This document shows positions 1 to 8,054 of a DNA stretch of 64,000 nt, piece by piece (within the stretch, counting starts at the first letter, position 1; every line of letters begins with the position of its first letter). The notes below the pieces were generated by a model. The model searched no databases and was not told the origin of the DNA. It worked only from the letters and a program-made list of their open reading frames with translations. The DNA comes from DASUPK01 sp963815665 (GTDB lineage: Bacteria; Actinomycetota; Thermoleophilia; Solirubrobacterales; 70-9), in the NCBI GenBank assembly GCA_963815665.1, contig CAWFHN010000006.1, positions 248,001 through 312,000 on the forward strand, written 5' to 3'. The position numbers and the translations under genes were made by a program.

Positions 1-229
1 CCAGCTGATCGCGATCGGACGCGCGCTGGTCCAGGACGGCCAGCTCGCGCTCTATGTCGGATGCCGTCTGATCCTCGTCGGCGCCGGTTTGGTCCGCGTC
101 CGCGGCGCTCTGATCCGACTCTGCTGCAGCCTGATTGGCCGCGAGCTCGGCAAGCCGCTCCGGGTCGGGAACATCCCGCCCCCCATTGGCCTTCGGGGGC
201 CCGGAATCCGCGCGATGCTTTTTCGGCAA
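1..229 (-). CDS. N-terminus of a protein with Asp-Gln repeats (runs off window)
   Basis: Partial gene: only about the first 76 residues are inside the window. Reading the minus strand from a TTG at 229 (GGAG four bases upstream) gives a basic start (PKKHRADSG) followed by a hydrophilic stretch with the repeating pattern xDQxAxDxDQTxADxDQ. I know such Asp-Gln repeat leaders mainly from actinobacterial GGDEF or sensor-kinase proteins, but the catalytic part is outside the window, so the function is open. The same frame stays open upstream of the TTG without an ATG or GTG, so the start is uncertain. Confidence 0.45.
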   Translation of the reverse strand, partial: MPKKHRADSGPPKANGGRDVPDPERLAELAANQAAAESDQSAADADQTGADEDQTASDIERELAVLDQRASDRDQL

Positions 230-352
230 GAAGCTCCAATCACGCGCTCGCCGTCGGACTTCGCCCGCCGACGGAACGCTTGAAGGGGGCGATTGTGGCA
301 GATAGAGGCGGCATTTCCCAGCAGTCGTGTCGGCGATTGACCGCCCCGGCAT

Positions 353-1216
353 CTATCGGTGCCGACCTCGGGAAACGACGCCCAGCCGGCCGCCGTTACG
401 CCGTTTGGAAGCCAGCGCACCCGCCCCACCGGCCGCCGCAAGGACCGTCGCCCCGGCGATCGCCAGCTTGCGCCCGAGCTTCTCGAACCGCATCACCCGC
501 CAGCCCTCCCGCCGCGCGATCTCCAGCAGCTCGGCGTCGGGGTTGACGACCACGGCGTTGCCGACCGACCAGAGCATCGGCAGGTCGCTGGCCGAGTCCG
601 AGTACGCGTAGGAGGCGTCCATGTCGATGTGGTGCTTCTTGGCGAAGCGGCGCATCGCCTCGACCTTGCCCTTGCCGTAGACGAAGGGCCCGTCCATCTC
701 GCCCGTGTACTTGCCGTCGGAGCCGACCCCCCACCGCGTGCCGATGCCGCCCTCCATCCCGAGCACCGCCGCCAGCGCCTTGACCAGGTCGTTGCCCGCC
801 GCGCTGACGATGAAGGTGGCTCGGCCCTCGTCCTGGTGGCGGTGGACCTCGTCGAGCATCTGGGGGTAGATGCGAGGCAGGATCCCCGCGAGCACCGCCG
901 GCGCCATCCGCTCGACCTCCCGCTCTGGGATCTCCGCGAAGACCCGCTTGGCGACGTCGAGAACAGCGTTGGTCTGCTCGTCCGAGGACCCGCGCAGGCG
1001 GTAGCGGAGGTGGTCCCAGCCCCACTTGGCGAGTTGCCTGCGCGGGACGAATCCGCGCTGGTTCGCGACGCGCGCGAACACCATGCCCGACGAGCCGGCC
1101 ATCAGCGTCTTGTCGAGGTCGAAGAACGCTGCGCCGTGGCCGCCCTCCTCGCCGGAGGGCGCCTGGTCCTTCTCCGGCTCGCGGCTAGGAGCCGTTGACC
1201 TCGACGAGGATGGCAT
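353..1216 (-). CDS. HAD-superfamily subfamily IB phosphatase
   Basis: Predicted phosphatase of 287 residues. The nucleophile motif FFDLDKT (Asp33, Asp35) is followed by a long cap region. The C-terminal half has the late motif YSDSASDLPML, where the Asp residues bind Mg2+. This is the HAD-IB arrangement seen in SerB-like and CicA-like phosphatases; the substrate cannot be told. A hydrophobic stretch near the C-terminus (LAIAGATVLAAAGGAGAL) followed by Arg/Lys suggests a membrane tail. The ATG at 1216 was chosen over the upstream frame to 1264 because it limits overlap with the end of the thiolase gene to 32 bases. The two genes probably form an operon. Confidence 0.8.
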   Translation of the reverse strand: MPSSSRSTAPSREPEKDQAPSGEEGGHGAAFFDLDKTLMAGSSGMVFARVANQRGFVPRRQLAKWGWDHLRYRLRGSSDEQTNAVLDVAKRVFAEIPEREVERMAPAVLAGILPRIYPQMLDEVHRHQDEGRATFIVSAAGNDLVKALAAVLGMEGGIGTRWGVGSDGKYTGEMDGPFVYGKGKVEAMRRFAKKHHIDMDASYAYSDSASDLPMLWSVGNAVVVNPDAELLEIARREGWRVMRFEKLGRKLAIAGATVLAAAGGAGALASKRRNGGRLGVVSRGRHR

Positions 1217-2369
1217 CGCCCTGGCCTCCGCCGCTGCAGATCGCGGCGCAGCCGAGGCCGCCACCGCGCCGGCGCAGCTCGTGCACCAGCGCGCCGACGA
1301 TGCGGGCGCCCGAGGCGCCGATCGGGTGGCCGAGCGCGATCGCGCCGCCGTTCACGTTCACCTTGTCCTCGTCGATCTCGAGCATCCGCATCGAGTTGAT
1401 CGCCACCGATGCGAAGGCCTCGTTGATCTCCCAGAGGTCGACGTCACCCGGCTCCTTGCCGATCTTCTCGAGCGCCTTCATCGCCGCTCCAGCGGGCGTC
1501 CTGGCGAGGTAGGCGTAGTCATCGGCGACCTGGCCGTACGCGAGCACCGTCGCGATCGCGCTCTTGCCGTTCTTCTTGGCCCACTCGTCCGAGGCGACGA
1601 CGACAGCGCCGGCCCCGTCGTTGACGCCGGGCGCGTTGCCGGCGGTGTGCGTGGCGTCGTCCCCGCCGACCGCCTTCAGCTTCGAGAGCACCTCGAGGGT
1701 CGTGTCCGGCCGGATCGCCTCGTCCGCGGCGACCTCGTTCTCGCCCTTCCTCGACTTGACCGTCACGGTGACGATCTCCTCGGCGAGCTTGCCGTCCTCG
1801 GTCGCCTTGTGGGCGAGCTGGTGGGAGCGCTCGGCGAAGCGGTCCATGTCGGCACGGGTGATCTCGAGCTCGTTGGAGACCTCGCTCGCCTCGTTGATCA
1901 TCTGCTTCTCGGTGAAGGGGTTGGTGAGACCGTCGTGGGTCATCGCGTCGATCGCGGTGACGTCGCCCATCCGGAACCCGAAGCGGGCGCCGGGGAGCAG
2001 GTACGGCGCCGTGCTCATCGACTCCATGCCGCCGGCGACCCCGATCTCGAGGTCATCGGCGCGGATCGCCTGGTCGGCCAGCCCGATCGCGCGCATGCTG
2101 GAGGCGCAGACCTTGTTGATCGTCTCCGAGGGGACCTCCTTCGGGATCCCGGCCTTGATCTGGGCCTGCCGCGAGGGGATCTGGCCCTGGCCGGCCTGGA
2201 GCACCTGGCCGTAGACGACGCCCTGGACCTCGTCGGCCGTCACGTCGGCGCGATCGAGCGCCTCCGAGATCGCGGTGCCGCCCAGGTCGGTGGCATCGAG
2301 GGACGAGAGCCCGCCGCCCATCTTCCCGAAGGGGGTTCTGGCGGTGGAGAGGATGACCGTCTTCGACAT
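1185..2369 (-). CDS. Acetyl-CoA C-acyltransferase (thiolase)
   Basis: Thiolase of 394 residues, the usual family length. It condenses two acyl-CoA or cleaves 3-ketoacyl-CoA. The acylated cysteine is Cys88 in NKVCASSM. The C-terminal active-site blocks GHPIGASGAR (His) and CSGGGQGDA (Cys) are intact. The ATG at 2369 has AAAGG five bases upstream; the frame extends further 5' but that part is not thiolase-like. The sequence alone does not separate a biosynthetic (PhaA/AtoB) from a degradative (FadA) role. An acyl-CoA dehydrogenase and an SDR elsewhere in the window fit fatty-acid or branched-chain degradation. Confidence 0.93.
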   Translation of the reverse strand: MSKTVILSTARTPFGKMGGGLSSLDATDLGGTAISEALDRADVTADEVQGVVYGQVLQAGQGQIPSRQAQIKAGIPKEVPSETINKVCASSMRAIGLADQAIRADDLEIGVAGGMESMSTAPYLLPGARFGFRMGDVTAIDAMTHDGLTNPFTEKQMINEASEVSNELEITRADMDRFAERSHQLAHKATEDGKLAEEIVTVTVKSRKGENEVAADEAIRPDTTLEVLSKLKAVGGDDATHTAGNAPGVNDGAGAVVVASDEWAKKNGKSAIATVLAYGQVADDYAYLARTPAGAAMKALEKIGKEPGDVDLWEINEAFASVAINSMRMLEIDEDKVNVNGGAIALGHPIGASGARIVGALVHELRRRGGGLGCAAICSGGGQGDAILVEVNGS

Positions 2370-2498
2370 CTGCGCCTTTCGTCTGGGCCGGCCGTTGCGG
2401 CGTCCCAAGTGGGACCCAATGCTAGAGGGCCGACGTGGATCAGCCACGCCCGCGTCTGACCTCCGTCGACCCTCCAGTCATTGCCATACTGCCGCCTC

Positions 2499-3936
2499 GT
2501 GCGAGTCGAGGTCGCAGACAAGCCGCTCTCCGAGGTCGATTCGGACCTCCTCGCCGTGCTGCTCTTCGACGGCGACGATCTGCCGGAGCCGCTCGCGGGC
2601 GCGCCCGGCTCGGACGACGTCAAGGGCGCGTACCGCAAGACGACGCTGATCCATCCCGAAGAGCCCGCGCCGCGCCCTCGTGGTCGGCCTGGGTGACCGA
2701 GACGAGTTCGAGCCCGAGCGAGCGAGAGTCGCCGGGGCGATCGCGGCGCGGACGGCCGGCTCGGTGGACGCGACCTCAATGACGATCGCGGGCCCGGATT
2801 CCGAGGACCCGAAGGCGCTGGCGACGGCCGCGGTCGAGGGAGCGATCCTGGGCTCCTACCGGTTCGACCGCTTCAAGTCGAAGCAGGACGATGAGAACGG
2901 GGCCAAGGATCTCGATCAGCTCACCGTGATCGGCGGCGGCGGGATCGCGGAGGCGGTCGAGTCTGCCCGCGTCTCCGCCGAGGCGGAGAACTTCGCGCGC
3001 GAGCTCCAGGATCTGCCGTCCAACGTCGTCACCCCCTCCTACCTGGCGGGCCGCGCGAAGGCGATCGCCGACGAGCACTCGTCCGTCACCTGCGAGGTCC
3101 TCGGCCGCAAGGAGATCGCCGACAAGAAGATGGGCGGGCTCGTGGCCGTCTCGCAGGGAACCGCCGAGGAGCCCCAGCTGATCGTGCTCCGATACCAGGC
3201 GGGCGGCGACGGCGAGACCCTCGGCCTGGTCGGCAAGGGCGTCACCTTCGACTCCGGCGGCATCTCGATCAAGCCGTCCGGCGGGATGCACGAGATGAAG
3301 ATGGACATGTCGGGAGCCGCGGCGGTCCTCGAAGCATTCTCCGCGATCGCCAAGCTCGAGCTGCCCATCAACATCCTCGCGGTCATCCCCTCCACGGAGA
3401 ACATGCCGAGCGGCACCGCGGTCAAGCCCGGCGACATCATCACCCAGCTCAACGGCAAGACGGTCGAGGTCAACAACACCGACGCCGAGGGCCGCTTGAT
3501 CCTCGCCGACGCGCTCGCCTACTCCGTCGAGCTGGGCGCCGACAGGATCGTCGACCTGGCCACGCTGACCGGCGCGGTGATCGTCGCGCTCGGCTCCACC
3601 TACGCGGGGCTGATCTCCAACGACGACGCCTTCGCGGACGAGGTCGAGGGCGCCGCCGGCCGGACCGGAGAGCTCGCCTGGCGCCTCCCCCTCCACCCCG
3701 AGTACAAGGAGCTCACCAAGGGCACCGCCGCCGACCTCACCAACGCCTCGTCGAAGCGCAAAGCCTCGACGATCTACGCCGGCTCCTTCCTCGAGGAGTT
3801 CGTCGACGGCAAGCCCTGGGTCCACCTCGACATCGCGGGTACGGCCTGGGACGTCGGGCGCGAGTACACGGGCAAGGGGCCGAGCGGGTTCGGCACGAGG
3901 TTGCTCGTGGACCTTGCGCGGTCGTTGTCGAGCTAG
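2499..3936 (+). CDS. pepA: Leucyl aminopeptidase (M17), single-base frameshift at about 2664
   Basis: Cytosolic M17 metallo-aminopeptidase releasing N-terminal residues. The C-terminal catalytic domain is complete: GKGVTFDSGG, KMDMSGAA and the family signature NTDAEGRL carry the two-metal site. The N-terminal domain (from a GTG at 2499, starting VRVEVADKPLSEVD) is in a different frame. Removing one C from the CCC at 2664-2666 joins the halves smoothly as HPEEPRRALVVGLGD. Without that repair, the catalytic frame could start only at the GTG at 2680 and would lack the first 60 residues. Its stop overlaps the convergent SCP2-like gene in the tetramer CTAG. Confidence 0.85.
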
Positions 3937-4358
3937 ACCGCGAGCAGCCGCAGCAGCCGGCGTCCGAGCACGCGATCGCCCTCGATCCTGACTCGGCCGC
4001 TGGCGATTCGGCCGAGCGCTCTGCGGCCTCGTGGCTGCCGCGGATCGGGAACGCCGTGCAGCCGGCCCCGGAGGGTCGGCACGGTCGCGAAGTGGACGAT
4101 GTCGGGGAGCCGGCCCGTGATCACCAGGTCGGGCTTGCGCGAGTCGCCGTCCTCGACCACGACGCTGCGTGGCTTGAATTGGATCCGCAGTGGCGAGAAG
4201 TCCTCGCTGAAGCGGAAGACGACGCGGCCGCGCATCTGGGACGCGAGCTCGGGCTCGCGCGCGATGCCGCGCTCGATCAGCCCGAAGATGCTCGGCGCGA
4301 CGCCGTCCTCGACCATCCGGCCGAGGCGGACGCTGGGGACCCTGCCGTTGGCGCTCAC
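3933..4358 (-). CDS. SCP2-like sterol/lipid-binding domain protein
   Basis: Small protein of 141 residues resembling the sterol carrier protein 2 fold: a central VVFRFSEDFSPLRIQF and KPDLVITGRLPDIVHF pattern, then a region ending in GRVRIEGD. SCP2 domains bind lipid or acyl chains in a hydrophobic tunnel. The GTG at 4358 was chosen because the upstream part of the frame lies under the divergent reductase gene. It is divergent from the reductase gene at 4413 and convergent with pepA, so it is probably monocistronic. The assignment rests on pattern only. Confidence 0.6.
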   Translation of the reverse strand: MSANGRVPSVRLGRMVEDGVAPSIFGLIERGIAREPELASQMRGRVVFRFSEDFSPLRIQFKPRSVVVEDGDSRKPDLVITGRLPDIVHFATVPTLRGRLHGVPDPRQPRGRRALGRIASGRVRIEGDRVLGRRLLRLLAV

Positions 4359-4412
4359 CCCTCGATCGTAGGCGTCTCCCGGGCGGCCCTCGACATACTC
4401 TGAGCGAGTCGC

Positions 4413-4973
4413 ATGGCCAAGCTGATCTACACGGCGATCGCCTCCCTGGACGGCTACACGGAGGACGCGGACGGCCGCTTCGATTGGGCCGCGCCCGCTG
4501 AGGACGTGCACGCCTTCATCAACGACCTCGAGCGCCCGGTCGGCACCTACCTCTACGGGCGGCGCATGTACGAGACGATGGCCCCGTGGGAAACCGATCA
4601 GACCCTGGCTGCCAAGTCGGAGCTGTTGCGGGACTTCGCTCAGATCTGGCAGGGGGCCGAGAAGGTCGTCTACTCCAGGACGCTGGAGGGGACGTCAACG
4701 GACCGGACTCGGATCGAGCGGGAGTTCGACCCGGAGGCGATTCGCAAATTGAAGGCGTCGGCGGGAAGCGACCTGGGCGTGGGCGGTCCCGAGCTCGCGG
4801 CGCACGCGTTCAGGGCGGGATTGGTCGACGAATGCCACCTGTTCCTGGCGCCGGTCGCCGTGGGAGGTGGCAAGAGAGCGCTTCCCGGCGACCTCCGCAT
4901 CGACCTCGAGCTGCTGGACGAGCACCGCTTCGACAGCGGGATGGTCCACCTGCGGTACCGGGTCAGAACGTGA
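4413..4973 (+). CDS. Dihydrofolate reductase family (RibD C-terminal-like) protein
   Basis: 186 residues of the RibD C-terminal/DHFR-like fold, a NADPH-dependent reductase fold. It starts MAKLIYTAIASLDGYT, has the family block YLYGRRMYETM near residue 50, and has the cofactor-side motif DLGVGGPELAAHAF before the C-terminal strand. Members of this stand-alone group (YwjB/YyaP type) lack the deaminase domain and their substrate is mostly unknown. The start ATG lies 55 bases from the divergent SCP2-like gene, so the two share a short promoter region. Confidence 0.82.
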   Translation: MAKLIYTAIASLDGYTEDADGRFDWAAPAEDVHAFINDLERPVGTYLYGRRMYETMAPWETDQTLAAKSELLRDFAQIWQGAEKVVYSRTLEGTSTDRTRIEREFDPEAIRKLKASAGSDLGVGGPELAAHAFRAGLVDECHLFLAPVAVGGGKRALPGDLRIDLELLDEHRFDSGMVHLRYRVRT

Positions 4974-4983
4974 AAAGGTGGAG

Positions 4984-5527
4984 CTAGCCGCCGAGGATCA
5001 GACAGGTGCTGGTTCCGGTGGCGAGCAGCTTGTCCGTCTCGGCGGAGGTGAGCTTGGCCTCCGCGGTCGCCGTCTTGCGGCCCTTGTGGATCACCACGGA
5101 CTCGGCGCGGACGGCGCCGGTGTCCCGCGTGATCGCGCGCAGGTACTTCACCTCGAGCGTCTGGCTGGTGTAGCCGACGCCGGCGGCCAGGGTCGTGTGC
5201 ACCGAGCAGCCGAGCGCGGAGTCGAGGATCGTCGACGCGTAGCCGCCGTGGACGACCCCGATCGGGTTGTAGTGCTCCTCGCCGGGCTCGCCGACGAAGA
5301 CCGCCCTCCCCTCCTCGAGCAGCTCGAGTCGAGAAGTTCATGACCACGGCGATCGGGGGCGGCGGGATCTCGCCTGACTGGATCGCGCGGACGTAGTCGA
5401 GGCCGGCCATCCCCGCGCCAAGGGCCGCGCTCGCGACCGGGTCCTGCCAGGTGATGGTCCGGGTGCTGGTGGTCTCCGGCGAGGACTCGGCGTAGGACCG
5501 GGCCGCCTCGGTCGCTGGCGTGCTCAA
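4984..5527 (-). CDS. PaaI-family hotdog thioesterase, single-base frameshift at about 5332
   Basis: Hotdog-fold acyl-CoA thioesterase broken by one extra base. The first part (to AVVMNF) is in one frame. The rest (LELLEEGRAVF, GEEHYNPIGVVHGGYAS, then VKYLRAITRDTG) is in another. Deleting the T at 5332 gives a normal family sequence, MNFRLELLEEGRAVF. The HGG block with the preceding HYNP is the expected active-site helix region. The start is uncertain: I use the TTG at 5527 after a purine-rich GAGGGGG; an ATG at 5575 overlaps the upstream small gene. It is probably co-transcribed with that gene under the HxlR-family regulator. Confidence 0.72.
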
Positions 5528-5537
5528 GCCCGCCCCC

Positions 5538-5699
5538 TCATGAAACGGGTTGCGCCTCACGGCGCACCCTCGCATTACGGGCGCGCTTGCGCCCGCCGTT
5601 GTCGCGATCCTGGCGGACCGGATAGCGAAGGTCCTCGAGGATCTCCTCGGAGCTGATCCTGACCTGCTCTGGGTGGAACTCGAATCGGAGTGCTCTCAT
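5538..5699 (-). CDS. Small basic protein, 53 residues, unknown
   Basis: Short open frame with an ATG at 5699 and a strong Shine-Dalgarno (GAGGAG, six bases upstream). The protein starts MRALRFEFHPEQVR, has an acidic middle (SSEEILEDL) and a very basic C-terminus (RKRARNARVRREAQ). I do not recognise a family. It lies first in the minus-strand unit whose second gene is the thioesterase. The two GTTGC-N5-GCAAC boxes that precede the divergent HxlR gene lie just upstream of its start. The good ribosome site is the main reason to call it. Confidence 0.45.
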   Translation of the reverse strand: MRALRFEFHPEQVRISSEEILEDLRYPVRQDRDNGGRKRARNARVRREAQPVS

Positions 5700-5718
5700 C
5701 TCGACTCCTCGATCGTCG

Positions 5719-5776
5719 GTTGCTTCACGCAACTACAACGTGGCCGACCCTACCAGCGTGAGTTGCGTGATGCAAC
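5719..5776. promoter_or_regulatory. Twin dyad operators in the HxlR/thioesterase divergent region
   Basis: Two 15-bp sites with the pattern GTTGC-N5-GCAAC lie at 5719-5733 (spacer TTCAC) and 5762-5776 (spacer GTGAT). They are near-exact reverse complements of each other and 43 bp apart centre to centre, about four helical turns, so dimers would sit on the same DNA face. The sites lie between the small-protein/thioesterase unit (minus) and the HxlR-type regulator (plus, start 5799), the usual place for an autoregulated operator. Confidence 0.6.
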
Positions 5777-5798
5777 CGAGTGTGCGAACATCACATTC

Positions 5799-6284
5799 AT
5801 GCTCGGAAACGAATACGAGGGCCAGATCTGCTCCATCGCGCGCAGCCTCGAGCTGATCGGCGAGCGCTGGACGCTCTTGGTGGTGCGGGAGATCTTCCAC
5901 GGACGGCGGAAGTTCTCGGAGATGCAGCGCTCCCTCGGGGTCGCCCGGAACGTGCTCACGGCCCGCCTCCAGCGGATGGTCGACGAGGACATCATCGAGC
6001 GGCGTCCCTACAGCGAGCGGCCCGAGCGCTACGAGTACTTCCTGACGGAGAAGGGTCTCGACCTCTGGCCGGTGATGACCGCGCTGATGTTCTGGGGCGA
6101 CAAGTACGAGCCCCTGCCGGACGGGCCACCCGTCCTGGTCGTCCACAAGGGCGAGTGCGGCGGCGAGATCGACGAACGCCGGATCTGCACGAAGTGCGGC
6201 AAGCCGCTGACGGTGCGCGAGACGCGCGCTGTCGACGGGCCCGGCATGAAGGCGGCCCTCGAGAGGGTCAAGGCCGCCGCCTAG
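5799..6284 (+). CDS. HxlR-family winged-helix transcriptional regulator
   Basis: 161-residue MarR/HxlR-type DNA-binding regulator. The start of the domain (CSIARSLELIGERWTLLVVREI), the recognition part (FSEMQRSLGVARNVLTARLQRM) and the wing (IERRPYSERPERYEYFLTEKG) are all present. The C-terminus adds a Cys pattern (CGG, CTKCGKPL) that may form a small zinc ribbon, as in longer HxlR proteins. The ATG at 5799 was chosen because the upstream frame lies over the divergent operator region. Two dyads in front of it suggest autorepression and control of the divergent thioesterase unit. The ligand is unknown. Confidence 0.88.
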   Translation: MLGNEYEGQICSIARSLELIGERWTLLVVREIFHGRRKFSEMQRSLGVARNVLTARLQRMVDEDIIERRPYSERPERYEYFLTEKGLDLWPVMTALMFWGDKYEPLPDGPPVLVVHKGECGGEIDERRICTKCGKPLTVRETRAVDGPGMKAALERVKAAA

Positions 6285-6309
6285 CCCCTCTACCTACACT
6301 CCCCGCCCC

Positions 6310-7455
6310 GTGGACTTCGACCTGAGCGACGAGCAGCGGTTGCTGCGCGACACCGTCCGCGACTTCGCCCGGAACGAGGTCGCGCCGGTCGCCGAGGAGC
6401 TCGACCGCACCAAGGCCTTCCCCTATGAGCTGGTCGCCAAGATGGGCGAGCTCGGCCTGATGGGCATTCCCTTCCCCGAGCAGTACGGCGGCGGCGGGGC
6501 CGACACCCTCGCCTACGCGCTCGCGGTCGAGGAGCTGACCCGGATCGACTCCTCGGTGGCGATCACGATGGCGGCCCACACCTCGCTCGGGACGATGCCG
6601 ATCTACCTCTGGGGCACCGACGAGCAGAAGGATGACTGGCTGCCACAGCTCTGCAGCGGGGGGAAGCTCGCGGCCTTCGGGCTGACCGAGCCCGAGGCGG
6701 GCTCCGACGCCGGCAACACGCATACGCGCGCGGCTCTCGAAGGCGGTGAGTGGGTCGTCAACGGCTCCAAGCAGTTCATCACCAACTCGGGCACCGACAT
6801 CTCGGGCTGCGTGACGATCACGGCGGTAACCGGCCAGGAGAACGGCAGCAAGGAGATCTCCAACATCATCGTCCCCAACGGGACCCCCGGCTTCGAGGCG
6901 GGCGAGCCCTACCGGAAGATGGGCTGGAACGCCTCGGACACCCGCCCGCTGACTTTCGACGACTGCCGCGTTCCGGATGGCAACCTCCTGGGGCCGCGCG
7001 GCGCCGGCTTCAAGCAGTTCCTGGCGATTCTCGACGGCGGCCGGATCGGCGTCGCGGCGATGGGCGTCGGGCTGGCGCAGGGCGCGCTCGACGAGGCCAT
7101 CTCATACTCGAAGGAGCGCCAGGCCTTCGGGCAGCCGATCGGCAAGTTCCAGGCGATTCAGGCGAAGATCGCAGACCTCTCGGCCCAGATCGAGGCGGCC
7201 CGCCTGCTCGTCTACCGCGCGGCGATCCTCAAGGACCGGGGCGAGGCGTTCACGCTGACCGCCGCCCAGGCGAAGCTGATCACCGGCCGGCTCGCCGTCC
7301 GCGCGACCGAGGAGGCCGTGCAAATCCACGGCGGCTACGGCTGCATCGAGGAGTACCCGGTCTGCCGCTTCTATCGCGACGCGAAGATCCTCACCATCGG
7401 CGAGGGCACCGACGAGGTGCAGCAGATGGTGATCGCGAGGCAGCTCGGCGTCTAG
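6310..7455 (+). CDS. Acyl-CoA dehydrogenase
   Basis: FAD-dependent acyl-CoA dehydrogenase, 381 residues, performing the first oxidation of beta-oxidation or branched-chain amino acid breakdown. The FAD/substrate motif FGLTEPEAGSD, the C-terminal QIHGGYG and the catalytic-base motif GEGTDEVQ (Glu365) are intact. It starts at a GTG at 6310, 25 bases after the HxlR gene, so the regulator may also control it. Its length and the short GEGT motif resemble short-chain or isovaleryl-type enzymes, but substrate choice cannot be read from the sequence. Confidence 0.93.
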   Translation: MDFDLSDEQRLLRDTVRDFARNEVAPVAEELDRTKAFPYELVAKMGELGLMGIPFPEQYGGGGADTLAYALAVEELTRIDSSVAITMAAHTSLGTMPIYLWGTDEQKDDWLPQLCSGGKLAAFGLTEPEAGSDAGNTHTRAALEGGEWVVNGSKQFITNSGTDISGCVTITAVTGQENGSKEISNIIVPNGTPGFEAGEPYRKMGWNASDTRPLTFDDCRVPDGNLLGPRGAGFKQFLAILDGGRIGVAAMGVGLAQGALDEAISYSKERQAFGQPIGKFQAIQAKIADLSAQIEAARLLVYRAAILKDRGEAFTLTAAQAKLITGRLAVRATEEAVQIHGGYGCIEEYPVCRFYRDAKILTIGEGTDEVQQMVIARQLGV

Positions 7456-7522
7456 CGCCCACAGGCCCCGGTGCCACGCCTAAGGACGGCATCCGGAGGC
7501 GCTGCCGTCGGAGGAACTAGGT

Positions 7523-7587
7523 GCTTCGGAATATCCCATTCGCTAGGTGAATTGGATATTCGCGAGGCGGGTAATCGATTCCGAAGC
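7523..7587. repeat. AT-rich double hairpin in the gap between convergent genes
   Basis: An inner hairpin has 13-bp arms (7529-7541 and 7549-7561, one mismatch, GAATATCC type) around a seven-base loop. An outer perfect 10-bp inverted repeat pairs GCTTCGGAAT (7523-7532) with ATTCCGAAGC (7578-7587). The two share bases 7529-7532, so both cannot form completely at once. The stem is AT-rich, unlike the surrounding DNA. It lies after the acyl-CoA dehydrogenase gene and before the convergent PRC-barrel gene, and may act as a bidirectional terminator or be the remnant of a small mobile repeat. Confidence 0.55.
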
Positions 7588-7631
7588 GACTAGCTATTCC
7601 ACGACAACCCGCCAGGCGGGACCCGATGGGT

Positions 7632-8054
7632 CTAGTCGTCGGCGGGCACCGCGGTGATCTCGTCCGAGTCCCGCTCGGCGACCTCGGCCGCCCTCCCGTA
7701 CCCCTCGCGGATCCCCCAGTGGGCGCAGAGCTCGAGTTCCTGTAGCGCCGTCAGCGACTCGTTCGAGCGGAAGCGCGGCGCCTCGCGGACCCAGTCGCGC
7801 TCGTAGGCGGCCCAGAGGCGGCCGGCGCCCTCCGCGACGTGCTCGAACGGGATCGCCGTGCAGCCCGCAATCGGCCCGAGCCGGATCAGGGCCCAGCGGG
7901 GCTCCCCGTCCTCGGCGTCGACCTGGATCCCGGCGACCCGGCCGAGGGTCTTGTTCCCCAACCCGTCGATCTGCATGCCGCCCCACGCCAGCGCCTCCTC
8001 CAGGCTCGGCAGCGAGGCCCTGCTTCCGTCCTTGCCCTTGGTGGTCTCAGCCAT
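7632..8054 (-). CDS. PRC-barrel-like protein
   Basis: 140 residues. The N-terminal part (LEEALAWGGMQIDGLGNKTLGRVAGIQVD, then PRWALIRLG and the strand TAIPFEHV) matches the beta-barrel pattern of PRC-barrel domains, which occur in RimM, photosynthetic reaction-centre proteins and many actinobacterial small proteins. The C-terminal half is helical and charged. Its ATG at 8054 overlaps the stop of meaB (8047), so the two genes are translationally coupled. No specific function can be assigned. Confidence 0.55.
   Translation of the reverse strand: MAETTKGKDGSRASLPSLEEALAWGGMQIDGLGNKTLGRVAGIQVDAEDGEPRWALIRLGPIAGCTAIPFEHVAEGAGRLWAAYERDWVREAPRFRSNESLTALQELELCAHWGIREGYGRAAEVAERDSDEITAVPADD

Noticed and set aside
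353..1198. Long plus-strand open frames opposite the HAD phosphatase and thiolase genes
   Set aside because: They are rich in Arg, Ala, Pro and Asp, without motifs, and are shadows of the GC-rich codon pattern of the real genes on the other strand.
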